From JANMDN01 sp031376285 (GTDB taxonomy: Bacteria > Actinomycetota > Thermoleophilia > Miltoncostaeales > Miltoncostaeaceae), in NCBI GenBank assembly GCA_031376285.1, contig JANMDN010000048.1, forward strand, positions 1 to 64,000: 64,000 nucleotides of DNA, read 5' to 3'. The notes under the pieces were generated by a model. It was not told where the DNA came from, did not search any database, and worked only from the letters and a program-made list of their open reading frames with translations. Shown here one piece after another: positions 23,495 through 30,841 of this stretch (positions are counted from its first letter, which is position 1; each line of letters starts with the position of its first letter). Both the position numbers and the translations under genes were made by a program.

Positions 23495-24925
23495 GGCCCT
23501 TCCGGTTTCAGTAGGGCGGGCGGTTTCGGATGCGCGGGGCGGGGGGCCGTGTGGCGGGCCAGTTGACGCCGCCTGCGTGGAGGAGGATGCGGAGCCGGTA
23601 GTTGGTGAACGAGCGGAAGCCGTGGCCGGCGCGTTTGACCTTTTTGATGAGGAGGTTCAGGCCTTCGGTGGGGCCGTTCGAGGCGCCGGTGGTGTGGTGG
23701 GCCAGGATCTCTGCGCGCCAACGGTTGAGAGTCCTGCCGAGGGCCCGGATCTCTGTGACGGTGTCGGTGCGGCACCCTTCGATGGCTTTGTCGAGCAAGA
23801 GCGCGCCGTCATCGGGGTTGTCTGTGAGGTAGACGTCGCGGACTGATTCCTTGGCAAGCCACGCGCCGAGCACTTCTTGGTCTGGGTCGCCGGCTCGCAG
23901 GCCCAGAAGCATCCGGTCAAGGCCGGTGCCCTCGAGGCGTTCTGTGCCGGTGAGCATCAGCTTGCGGATCCGGTACAGCGGATCCGGTTTGCGTCCGCGG
24001 TGTCCGAGGGTCTGGTTCTGCACGCGGCGACGGACCTTGTCAAGGCAACGGTTGGCGACCCGCACGACGTGGAAAGGATCGGCCACCCGGGTGGCCTGGT
24101 CAAGGCGCCCGGCAAGCCCACGGCGGTAGGACTCCGCAAGATCGGTTGCGACGATGCCGATCCCGGCGAGCCACCAGGGCGGTTGCCCATCGAGCCAGGA
24201 ACTGAGGTCGTTGCTGGTGTTTCCGGTGATGACGTCAATCACGATTCGCCGATCAAGGTCCACGAGGCCGGTCGCAAACAGCGTGGGATGGTCTCGGTTC
24301 GCGGTGAGCCACGTCGTCTCATCAACCCCCAAAGCGGTGACGTTGCCGACCCTGCCGGGGTCGTCAACAAGCGGCTCGCCGTGCTCGGTCACCGCGGCCA
24401 TCACCGTGTCCCAACCCACCCCAAGCTCACGAGCCATCTGCGCGACCGGGCGGGCGTTGAGTCCAACCTGCAAGCAGCACTCAAGCGCCGCCCGGTTGGT
24501 CAGAAGGCACCGAGCCGAGAACTCAAGAGAGGACTCCGTCCACGTACACGCCGCGCAGGCAGGTTCCTCGCAACGCCACCGGCGCTTGACCCACCGAAGC
24601 CGCGCCGGACGGTCGAACACCGCGAGATCCCGGTACTCGACGCTCATCCGTTCATGAGCGCGCGCCACCACACCACACCCCGGACAGCCCGCCCGCTCCG
24701 CGGTCGTCTCGATCTCGATCACGACCTCAACATCGCTCCGCACGACCCCAAGCACCCGGAAACCGGGCAGCCCGAGCATCGCCTCAGCAAGGCCGGTAGC
24801 GTCACTCATCGTCAGGGATCTCCCTCGTCGTCGCAGCCGTTGAGAAGCCGCAACAATGACCGAGGTCCCTGACGCCTACCCCGCGCTACCCCCTACCCCC
24901 GCGCCCTACTCCAACCGGAAGAGCC
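23495..24925. mobile_element. Complete ISL3-family insertion sequence
   Basis: The 1431-bp element has terminal inverted repeats: left GGCCCTTCCGGTT at 23495, right the complement of GGCTCTTCCGGTTGG ending at 24925, one mismatch in the first 13. GGCYCTTC ends are typical of ISL3. It carries a single full-length transposase and is flanked by perfect 8-bp duplications, so it looks recent and potentially active. Confidence 0.93.
23508..24809 (-). CDS. ISL3-family transposase
   Basis: 433 residues, full length for the family. The N-terminal zinc-binding region has cysteines in AGCPGCGVVARAH and CEEPACAACTW, followed by a helix-turn-helix (VAQMARELGVGWDTVMAAV). The catalytic DDE residues fit GVDETTWL, IVATDLAESYRRG and the final NGPTEGLNLLIKKVKRAGHG with its characteristic GFRSFTNYRLRILL. 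It is the only gene of the IS. The 115 bp before its start contain an 8-bp inverted repeat, GTCAGGGA (24812-24819) and TCCCTGAC (24867-24874), which may be regulatory. Confidence 0.95.
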   Translation of the reverse strand: MSDATGLAEAMLGLPGFRVLGVVRSDVEVVIEIETTAERAGCPGCGVVARAHERMSVEYRDLAVFDRPARLRWVKRRWRCEEPACAACTWTESSLEFSARCLLTNRAALECCLQVGLNARPVAQMARELGVGWDTVMAAVTEHGEPLVDDPGRVGNVTALGVDETTWLTANRDHPTLFATGLVDLDRRIVIDVITGNTSNDLSSWLDGQPPWWLAGIGIVATDLAESYRRGLAGRLDQATRVADPFHVVRVANRCLDKVRRRVQNQTLGHRGRKPDPLYRIRKLMLTGTERLEGTGLDRMLLGLRAGDPDQEVLGAWLAKESVRDVYLTDNPDDGALLLDKAIEGCRTDTVTEIRALGRTLNRWRAEILAHHTTGASNGPTEGLNLLIKKVKRAGHGFRSFTNYRLRILLHAGGVNWPATRPPAPRIRNRPPY

Positions 24926-24933
24926 GAATATTC
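24926..24933. repeat. 8-bp target-site duplication, right copy
   Basis: GAATATTC immediately follows the ISL3 right end, identical to 23487-23494. The interrupted reading frame is restored if one copy is deleted together with the IS. Confidence 0.9.
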
Positions 24934-25091
24934 ACCCACAACCTCGACCGGATCATCGCCCTCACATGAAAAACCAGGCCAGATCGGGACGATCCACAAC
25001 CCCGATCCGATCATGGCACCACCCGCCCACCGCTCAACCGTTTTTCAGGGGGAAGTAGCTAGATGCCGTTGGAAGAAGTCATCGGCCATGC

Positions 25092-25364
25092 CTACCTCCG
25101 TTCCAGAGTGTGAGCCCGTTCGCGCTCAGTAACCCTGAGCAACTCGAGAAAGTCCATCTGACGAAAGCTCCAGAAGCTGTCAGGCGGACGAACCCCTAGG
25201 GTCAAGGTGGCCACACCGATCAGCGCCCGCTCGCAAGTCGCCGGCTTCTCCAAGGGAGGCTCGCTCGCTTCGAGCAGTAGCACACACACGGCTGTCGACT
25301 TCAGTGCCACGGCCGTCGAGGGGGCACGGACGCGTCTCTGGCTGACCATCCTCGTACGCTTCAA
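25092..25364 (-). CDS. Hypothetical 90-residue protein downstream of patatin gene
   Basis: This starts 33 bp after the patatin stop on the same strand, so it may be the last gene of that operon. The sequence is soluble, with one moderately hydrophobic strand region (STAVCVLLLEASEPPLEKP) and a helical C-terminus rich in Arg and Glu (FLELLRVTERERAHTLERR). No family is recognisable and the start is uncertain. It could be a small partner or regulator of the patatin protein, or a non-coding ORF. Confidence 0.4.
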   Translation of the reverse strand: MKRTRMVSQRRVRAPSTAVALKSTAVCVLLLEASEPPLEKPATCERALIGVATLTLGVRPPDSFWSFRQMDFLELLRVTERERAHTLERR

Positions 25365-25397
25365 GTGTGTCGATGCTTCCTGATCGGTGGGGATCGG

Positions 25398-28025
25398 TCA
25401 ATCCGACCTCGAGGCTTCGCGCTCCGAGGAGACCGGATTGGTCCGATCGGCGACGGCGAGGTCCTTGGCTGGTTCGGGTCGTCTCCCGGCCCGCAGGAAC
25501 GTGCCCTTCATGAGTCGACTCGCGTAGGAGGTGGGTGCGAGCACGAAGGCGCCTACGAGCGCGAGGATTGACCCGGACAGCGTCTTTCGGAGTGTCTTGT
25601 TGCTGCCGGAGATGCCTCGCAGGGCGGCGATTCCGATCAATGCGGCGAGAGTTAGGACGGCGAAACTGAACCCCACTCCGCCCCACGTCGCCCCTGCGAT
25701 CGCGGTGGCGGCGGCGGCCCCGGCGCTGCCTGTGGCGACGATGCCGGCGCGCGGAAGAGAGCGCAATGCTTTGAACAGGCGCGCGGCGCCGATTCGGAGC
25801 AGCCGCTCGATGGGGGTGGTCGTCGCGGGTTCGGTGAGTTCCACATCAAGGGACAGGAATGTCCAGGGCACGGCGTGATGCGCTGGGACGAGGGGTTCGC
25901 CTTGGGCGGTGGCGATTGTCGGCCAGCCGCCCGCGTGGATGGTGGCCTTGGACTGCTTGTAGCCGCTCAGCATGAGGGCGGCTGCTTCGGTGTCGGAGTA
26001 GGCGTCGAGGTCGGTGCGTATCTCGGAGAGGAGTTGTTGCACACGGGTCGGAATGCCGTACGGCGTCGATAGTTCGACGCGTTGGGGTGGCCAGGGGTCG
26101 TCCGAGTCGATCCAGTCCACGGCTTGGCCGACGAGGCCGCGTCGCAGGTGGAGCGTCGCCGCGCCGCGCAGGAGTCCGGCCCTGCGGCGCGTCGCGAGAT
26201 CGAGGAGCTGCCCAACCCTCACGCGGGTTCCCTGGATTCCCTGAGACCTCATCGCGACCGCGACGGGGTCGGAAAGTGGATCGCTCAGGGTACCCATCTG
26301 GCCGCTACCGTCGCTGACGAGGATGACGTTGCAGTCTTGCTCGAAGAGCGACTGGAGTCCTTGGTTGTCGTGAACTCCCCCGTCCACGAGACGAACCGTG
26401 CGACCCGCGTAGAGCTGGCGAAGCTCCAGTGGCGGGAAGAGAGTCGGTACGCATGCCGATGCCGCCACCGCTTGCCCGAGACGGACGCGCTGGTGCCTTT
26501 CCGGGGCCTCGTGGTAGTACATCCGGCGGAGCCAGTCGTTCCCGTCAACCACCCGGGTGACCTCGTCAGGCGGCGGCTCGCCCATCCATGACGCCGTGAA
26601 CTGCCACAGGTGGCCGGTGTTCATCGTCGTCGCGTTGAGCACGAGGACGGGCGCCTTGTTTAGGCGCGACCAGTTGTCCCGGGCGGGACGGAAGCCGGTC
26701 GCTCCGCGCGGTGAGATGTACAGGCCGCTGATCTCGCGCTTTTTGGTCTCGCCATCGTTGACCCGCGCGTAAAGGTGATCCTCGAAGAGCGCCCCGAGTC
26801 GCCTGGTGAGGAAGTCAGGTGCGCCCAGTGGCGTCCTCAGGTGCCCCCAGAGGCGTCCGAAGAGGCGGTTCCTCAGGTCCTCTTGGACGCCGGAGGTAAA
26901 GTCAGAGATGAGTTTGGTGACGAGCCTGACGTAGTGATCCGGCGTGAGGTCGCCGTCTGCGACCGTGTTGAGGAGATGGCGGACCTCCAGGTAGAACTGG
27001 GCTCCGACGATGGAGCCGCCTGAGACGCAGGAGAGCACCTCTACTCGCCGCAGGAGATCACGTTCGGCGAGGTCGGCGAGGACACCGAGGTGGAAGAACG
27101 CGGCTCGGAAGCCACCTCCGGAGAGTGCGAGCCCGACCTTCTCGTCGCTGATCGCGGCGGCGAAGACCTCCGAGTGTCCCTTCGCGAGTCCACGAAGGAC
27201 GGGCTCGATTTCGGCGTCGACGCGACGCATGCGTGCCAAGGAGGTGATCTGACGTGCGGCAGTCTCGAGTTCCCACGGTGGGAGGGGCTCCAGGCGATCG
27301 GCTTCTGCCTGGGCGTCAGCCATCCTTCCAAGGCCGACGTACGACTCGATGAGGACCAGCCTTCGCCATGGGGGCACCTGCTCCGTTGGGTCGACGGGCG
27401 AGTGTGTCGCGATCAGGGCTCGGCGGATCTCGTCCGCGGAGTGCTCGAGGGCTTGCGCCTCCTGATCGGTTTGATCGTCGAGGCGACGGAGGCGGGCAAG
27501 CTCGTCGAGAACGAATGCGGCGTTGATCCCTGTGTATCCGTGGTCGTCGGAGGGTTTGGCTTCATAGCCACGAAGGTAGAAGCGTCGTGAGCGCTCGAGG
27601 TCTCTCGGGTCTCCTCGAGCTACCCACAGCCGCTTGTAGATCGCGCCGGCGATCCCGAGGCTTTCTTGGTCGGTTGTTCGGTCGAGGTCCTCGTCTTGGC
27701 TGAGGACCGCCAAGGCCTCGTCGAGTCTCGATCCGGCAGGTCGGTCGGTGTCTTTGTACGTGCAGACGGCTTGTTGCTGACGGAACCACGCCGCGAGCCC
27801 TCCGAGTCCTGCGGCTTGGCGGACCCGAAGCTCGGACAGTAGTCGTCTTGCGTAGCTGAACGCGTGCTCAGCTTTCAGTGCATTGACGAGTTCTTGAGCC
27901 ACGTCCAGTCTGAGCGTCGACGCGGGAGGTCTGAGGTAGCGCTTCGCCGCGCCGACCGCCTCGCTGTCCCCCGAACGGGACGACGGCGGTCGAAGGCCCT
28001 CAGTCGGCTGGGTGCTCACGCTCAA
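25398..28025 (-). CDS. Patatin/cPLA2-like phospholipase with helical-repeat N-terminus and C-terminal membrane helices
   Basis: 875 residues. Residues 1-290 are helical-repeat-like (LGIAGAIYKRLWVARGDPRD, LERSRRFYLRGYEAKP), resembling sensor or scaffold regions. The lipase core follows: oxyanion loop LALSGGGFRAAFFHLGVL near 305, nucleophile VLSCVSGGSIVGA near 335 (SGGS, as in cPLA2-like patatins), and catalytic Asp in VRLVDGGVHDNQG near 545. Two hydrophobic stretches near residues 760-810 and 820-840 suggest membrane attachment. Patatin effectors kill infected cells by degrading membranes in several anti-phage systems. The gene overlaps the RyR-domain gene by 26 nt, so the two form a unit in which RyR could sense a ligand. 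Confidence 0.85.
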   Translation of the reverse strand: MSVSTQPTEGLRPPSSRSGDSEAVGAAKRYLRPPASTLRLDVAQELVNALKAEHAFSYARRLLSELRVRQAAGLGGLAAWFRQQQAVCTYKDTDRPAGSRLDEALAVLSQDEDLDRTTDQESLGIAGAIYKRLWVARGDPRDLERSRRFYLRGYEAKPSDDHGYTGINAAFVLDELARLRRLDDQTDQEAQALEHSADEIRRALIATHSPVDPTEQVPPWRRLVLIESYVGLGRMADAQAEADRLEPLPPWELETAARQITSLARMRRVDAEIEPVLRGLAKGHSEVFAAAISDEKVGLALSGGGFRAAFFHLGVLADLAERDLLRRVEVLSCVSGGSIVGAQFYLEVRHLLNTVADGDLTPDHYVRLVTKLISDFTSGVQEDLRNRLFGRLWGHLRTPLGAPDFLTRRLGALFEDHLYARVNDGETKKREISGLYISPRGATGFRPARDNWSRLNKAPVLVLNATTMNTGHLWQFTASWMGEPPPDEVTRVVDGNDWLRRMYYHEAPERHQRVRLGQAVAASACVPTLFPPLELRQLYAGRTVRLVDGGVHDNQGLQSLFEQDCNVILVSDGSGQMGTLSDPLSDPVAVAMRSQGIQGTRVRVGQLLDLATRRRAGLLRGAATLHLRRGLVGQAVDWIDSDDPWPPQRVELSTPYGIPTRVQQLLSEIRTDLDAYSDTEAAALMLSGYKQSKATIHAGGWPTIATAQGEPLVPAHHAVPWTFLSLDVELTEPATTTPIERLLRIGAARLFKALRSLPRAGIVATGSAGAAAATAIAGATWGGVGFSFAVLTLAALIGIAALRGISGSNKTLRKTLSGSILALVGAFVLAPTSYASRLMKGTFLRAGRRPEPAKDLAVADRTNPVSSEREASRSD

Positions 28026-28305
28026 TCCGATAGCCGAGTGCGATCATTGCCTTCAGCGTTTCGAGTACGGTCGTGCGATCGTATGCCTTCTCAGCCTCGT
28101 TCAATCGGTCGTAGGCGATCAGGTCGGGGTGCGTCTTCTTTGAATCGTCGCGCTGGGGTCCCCAGACCCAGCCTTCCGAGATCCGTCGTGCCGCCCAGTG
28201 GTCATGGGCGTTCTCGGCCAGTCGCTCAAGCAATCGAGTGAGATCTGGCGGTAGAGCAACGGCCTCGGTCGGTAGCGGGCGGGGTGTGTATGGCGGATCG
28301 TTCAA
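28000..28305 (-). CDS. RyR-domain protein
   Basis: 101 residues from TTG 28305 with a GGAG site upstream. Almost the whole protein is one RyR domain: PPDLTRLLERLAENAHDHWA, RRISEGWVWGP, RDDSKKTHPDLIAYDRL, EAEKAYDRTTVLETLKAMI. These are the conserved helices first described as repeats in ryanodine receptors. Stand-alone bacterial RyR domains are proposed nucleotide-ligand sensors in conflict systems. Its 3' end overlaps the start of the patatin gene by 26 nt, which suggests a regulator-effector pair. The 250 bp upstream (28306-28555) separate it from the FG-GAP/RTX gene and may hold its promoter; I see no gene there. Confidence 0.88.
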   Translation of the reverse strand: MNDPPYTPRPLPTEAVALPPDLTRLLERLAENAHDHWAARRISEGWVWGPQRDDSKKTHPDLIAYDRLNEAEKAYDRTTVLETLKAMIALGYRIEREHPAD

Positions 28306-28555
28306 CAGGGAACTCCATCCGAGGCGGACGTCGGTCGAGACCGACAGATGAGCCGGACTCTCGGCAGATCATCTCAGTCCGCCGTAGTGGCTTGCCAGCT
28401 TGTTCGCCAACCGGCTGCGACAGGTCGCGATCGAACTGTCCATCACCGGCCCCGCCACCCAGGCCATGGTTCGCCTAAATCAGTTCGATCACACGTTGGG
28501 TCGTTGTCTCGCCGGAGAAGGGCGTCGTTGACACGGGGTCACCGGGGGGCCTTGT

Positions 28556-30841
28556 TCACCGGCGTTGCACTCGCTCGCAGTCGGGAGCGACGGCATCCAC
28601 GCGATCGCTCCGCACCGAGTCTCGGCCCGGCCCGCAGCGGATCGTGTCTCGCTGCCCGTCGGCCGCCTCGATTCGGTCTAGGCCAGTGCCGCCTTCCATC
28701 GTGTCGACTCCGGGACCGCCGATCAGGAGGTCCCTGCCACTCCCACCCCGCAGTGTGTCGTTGCCTGGCCCGCCTCGCAGGGTGTCATCGCCTCCCAAGC
28801 CGAGGAGCAGATCGTTACCCGCTCGCGCCGAGATCCGGTCGGCGCGGGGGGTGCCGACGAGCCGGTCGGCACCGCTCGTTGGCCGGTTCGTTTCAGCGGT
28901 CACCTTACCCCGGGTGACGCTGATTGTGAGCGCGTCGGTGTTGTCTGAGGGAGTCTGGTCGGTTCCTTCCGCGGTCGCGGTAGCGCCGACGGGGAAATCG
29001 CCGACTCGCTTCACAGGCCCGCTGAAATCGACGGTCCGGCTTTGCCCGGTGCGCAGCGTCCCGATCGTGCATATCGACGGTTTGGCGACGGTGCAGGTCC
29101 CTGGGCCGCGTAGATCGATTCGGGCGAGGCGCCCGTCGACTGTGACCAGCAGCCGTGCGTTCTCGGCCGTGGCTTGAGATCGGTTGGTGACCGTGAACAG
29201 AACACGGACCGTGGCGCCATACGTCGCTAGGAGATCCGTCCCGGCGGTGACTCGAAGATCGTAGGGCTGGCGCGGCGGTGGCGGTGGCTCGGTGACCACG
29301 ATCTGCCCGGTCGCGGTGTTGTCGGAGCGATCGAGGTCTACCTGGGCGCCTGTGAGTCCCAACCCGACCGAGGCCGTGCCGACCGAGGAGGCGCGGAGCG
29401 TGATGTTCAGTTGGCGGGAAATCCCTGGAGCGAGTGTCCCGAGGCGGCATACGAGCGGTCCAGGTTCGGAGCATTCGGGTGTCCCTCCGCCGGCTTCGAG
29501 GGAGATGCCCGTTGGGAGGGTCAGCGTTGCGACGGCGCTTGTTGCGTCGCGGGCGCCGGCGTTGCGGATGAGTATCGGGAGCGTGAACGGCTGCGCGCGG
29601 ACAGCGCTGGTGCGGGGAGCCGAGACCTGGAGGTTCGGGTACTTGGCGCGCACCTCGCCGACCCCGGCCCGGGGCCCGGAGACGTTTCCGGACAGAATCA
29701 CCTCGTCTGGGGGGCGGCCGTTGAGGTCGACGACCCGCAACCTCGAGGCCGCGATGCCGGAGGGCTGATTTTCACCGAAGCCGCCGAGCGAGATGGGTTC
29801 GGCTTCCTGGAAGTCGCCCTCGACCCGGCCTGCGAAGAGGAGCAGGTCGGCGGGTCGCTGAGTCCCTCCTGGGGCGGCGAGGATGTCCGTGGCTTCCAGT
29901 CCGTCGACCTGGCCGATCGCGATGGACTGCAGATAGCCCTTGGACTGCGAGACGGGGAGAGGAAGGGAGAATCGCTCGCGAAACGACCCATCTGGTTGCC
30001 CGATGTGCACCTTGATGGGGGGCGCCTGACTACCGAAGGTGTTCTGGGTTGTTACAAGGTCGGGAATCGTATCGGCATCCAGCCGCCCCACAGCGAAGAC
30101 GCCCGTGGGGCCCGTGAGCGGACCCGACACGCTCCAGCGGCCCGCGGTGAGCGTTGCGGCGACGACCGGTCCATCGACGCCGTTGACGCCTCGCGTCGTC
30201 GCCAGGTAGATGACGCCGCGACCCTGGCTTGTCGCGATCTGGACGTTCCCGGAATCCGTCGGCGCTGCTGGGATCACCTGGACCGTGGAGAGCCCCCGCG
30301 TCGTTGACATTGTCCGCTGGCCGCGGTAGGTGTACACACCCTGGCTGGTCGCCACCACCAGATCGGGGAGGCCATCGCCGTCAACGTCTCCGCTGGCGGC
30401 CCGCGCGAAGTCATCGATCCCCGGAGGGCCGTCGACGGGGCCCGGCGGCCCGAGTGTTGGCCCGGTAGCCGTGGATTGCCCGTACGCGAGATGGAGCGCG
30501 TTCCCGTACAGCAACACGGCGTCGACAAGTCGGTCGCCGTCAAAGTCGGCGGTGATGACTTTGCGAATCGCGTCGTTGTCGCCAACGTCGACCAGCGTCC
30601 TGGGAGCCATGAACGACCCATCCTCGAGCTGCTTGCGAGCCTGCAGGGTGTGGAATCCCTCGACCGTGATGAGTTCCGGGCGGCCGTCGGCGTCGAGATC
30701 CACTTCCGCCTCCGCGGCGATGCCGTCAAGGGCGATGATCGACGCGGCCTGGGGCACGATCGCGAGGGCCATGATCAGGCCGAGGGCAAAGATGAAGGGT
30801 TGGCGTGTGAGCTTCCGCATGCGTCGCTCCTGAGTTCTCAT
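28556..30841 (-). CDS. Secreted FG-GAP/VCBS-repeat protein with RTX-type C-terminus
   Basis: 761 residues. An N-terminal signal peptide (RKLTRQPFIFALGLIMALAI, cleavage after QAA) is followed by FG-GAP/VCBS-like repeats with calcium-binding DxDxDG loops (VDLDADGRPELI, ADFDGDRLVDAV, GDVDGDGLPDLV). Two DUF11/CARDB-like beta-sandwich domains (about 400-640) follow, then RTX nonapeptide repeats near 670-740 (GGDDTLRGGPGNDTLRGGSG), usually calcium-binding and typical of exported proteins. The ATG at 30841 overlaps the WD40 stop by 4 nt (ATGA), so it is translated with the TIR-WD40 genes, which is unexpected for an extracellular protein. Confidence 0.85.
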   Translation of the reverse strand: MRTQERRMRKLTRQPFIFALGLIMALAIVPQAASIIALDGIAAEAEVDLDADGRPELITVEGFHTLQARKQLEDGSFMAPRTLVDVGDNDAIRKVITADFDGDRLVDAVLLYGNALHLAYGQSTATGPTLGPPGPVDGPPGIDDFARAASGDVDGDGLPDLVVATSQGVYTYRGQRTMSTTRGLSTVQVIPAAPTDSGNVQIATSQGRGVIYLATTRGVNGVDGPVVAATLTAGRWSVSGPLTGPTGVFAVGRLDADTIPDLVTTQNTFGSQAPPIKVHIGQPDGSFRERFSLPLPVSQSKGYLQSIAIGQVDGLEATDILAAPGGTQRPADLLLFAGRVEGDFQEAEPISLGGFGENQPSGIAASRLRVVDLNGRPPDEVILSGNVSGPRAGVGEVRAKYPNLQVSAPRTSAVRAQPFTLPILIRNAGARDATSAVATLTLPTGISLEAGGGTPECSEPGPLVCRLGTLAPGISRQLNITLRASSVGTASVGLGLTGAQVDLDRSDNTATGQIVVTEPPPPPRQPYDLRVTAGTDLLATYGATVRVLFTVTNRSQATAENARLLVTVDGRLARIDLRGPGTCTVAKPSICTIGTLRTGQSRTVDFSGPVKRVGDFPVGATATAEGTDQTPSDNTDALTISVTRGKVTAETNRPTSGADRLVGTPRADRISARAGNDLLLGLGGDDTLRGGPGNDTLRGGSGRDLLIGGPGVDTMEGGTGLDRIEAADGQRDTIRCGPGRDSVRSDRVDAVAPDCERVQRR

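Larger units (their letters stand above)
23315..24969 (+). pseudogene. Transposase 3' fragment (IS5/ISNCY-like) interrupted by the ISL3 element
   Basis: On the plus strand, 23315-23494 encodes the C-terminal signature of an old transposase (GCEGRISHLKRRHGLAR, then GARIWIGHGIF). If the ISL3 element and one copy of the 8-bp duplication are removed, the frame continues without a break as THNLDRIIAL to a stop at 24967. The N-terminal and catalytic parts are missing, so this was already a truncated IS before ISL3 landed in it. The family label is from the C-terminal motif only. The 120 bp from 24970 to 25091 hold no gene. Confidence 0.75.
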
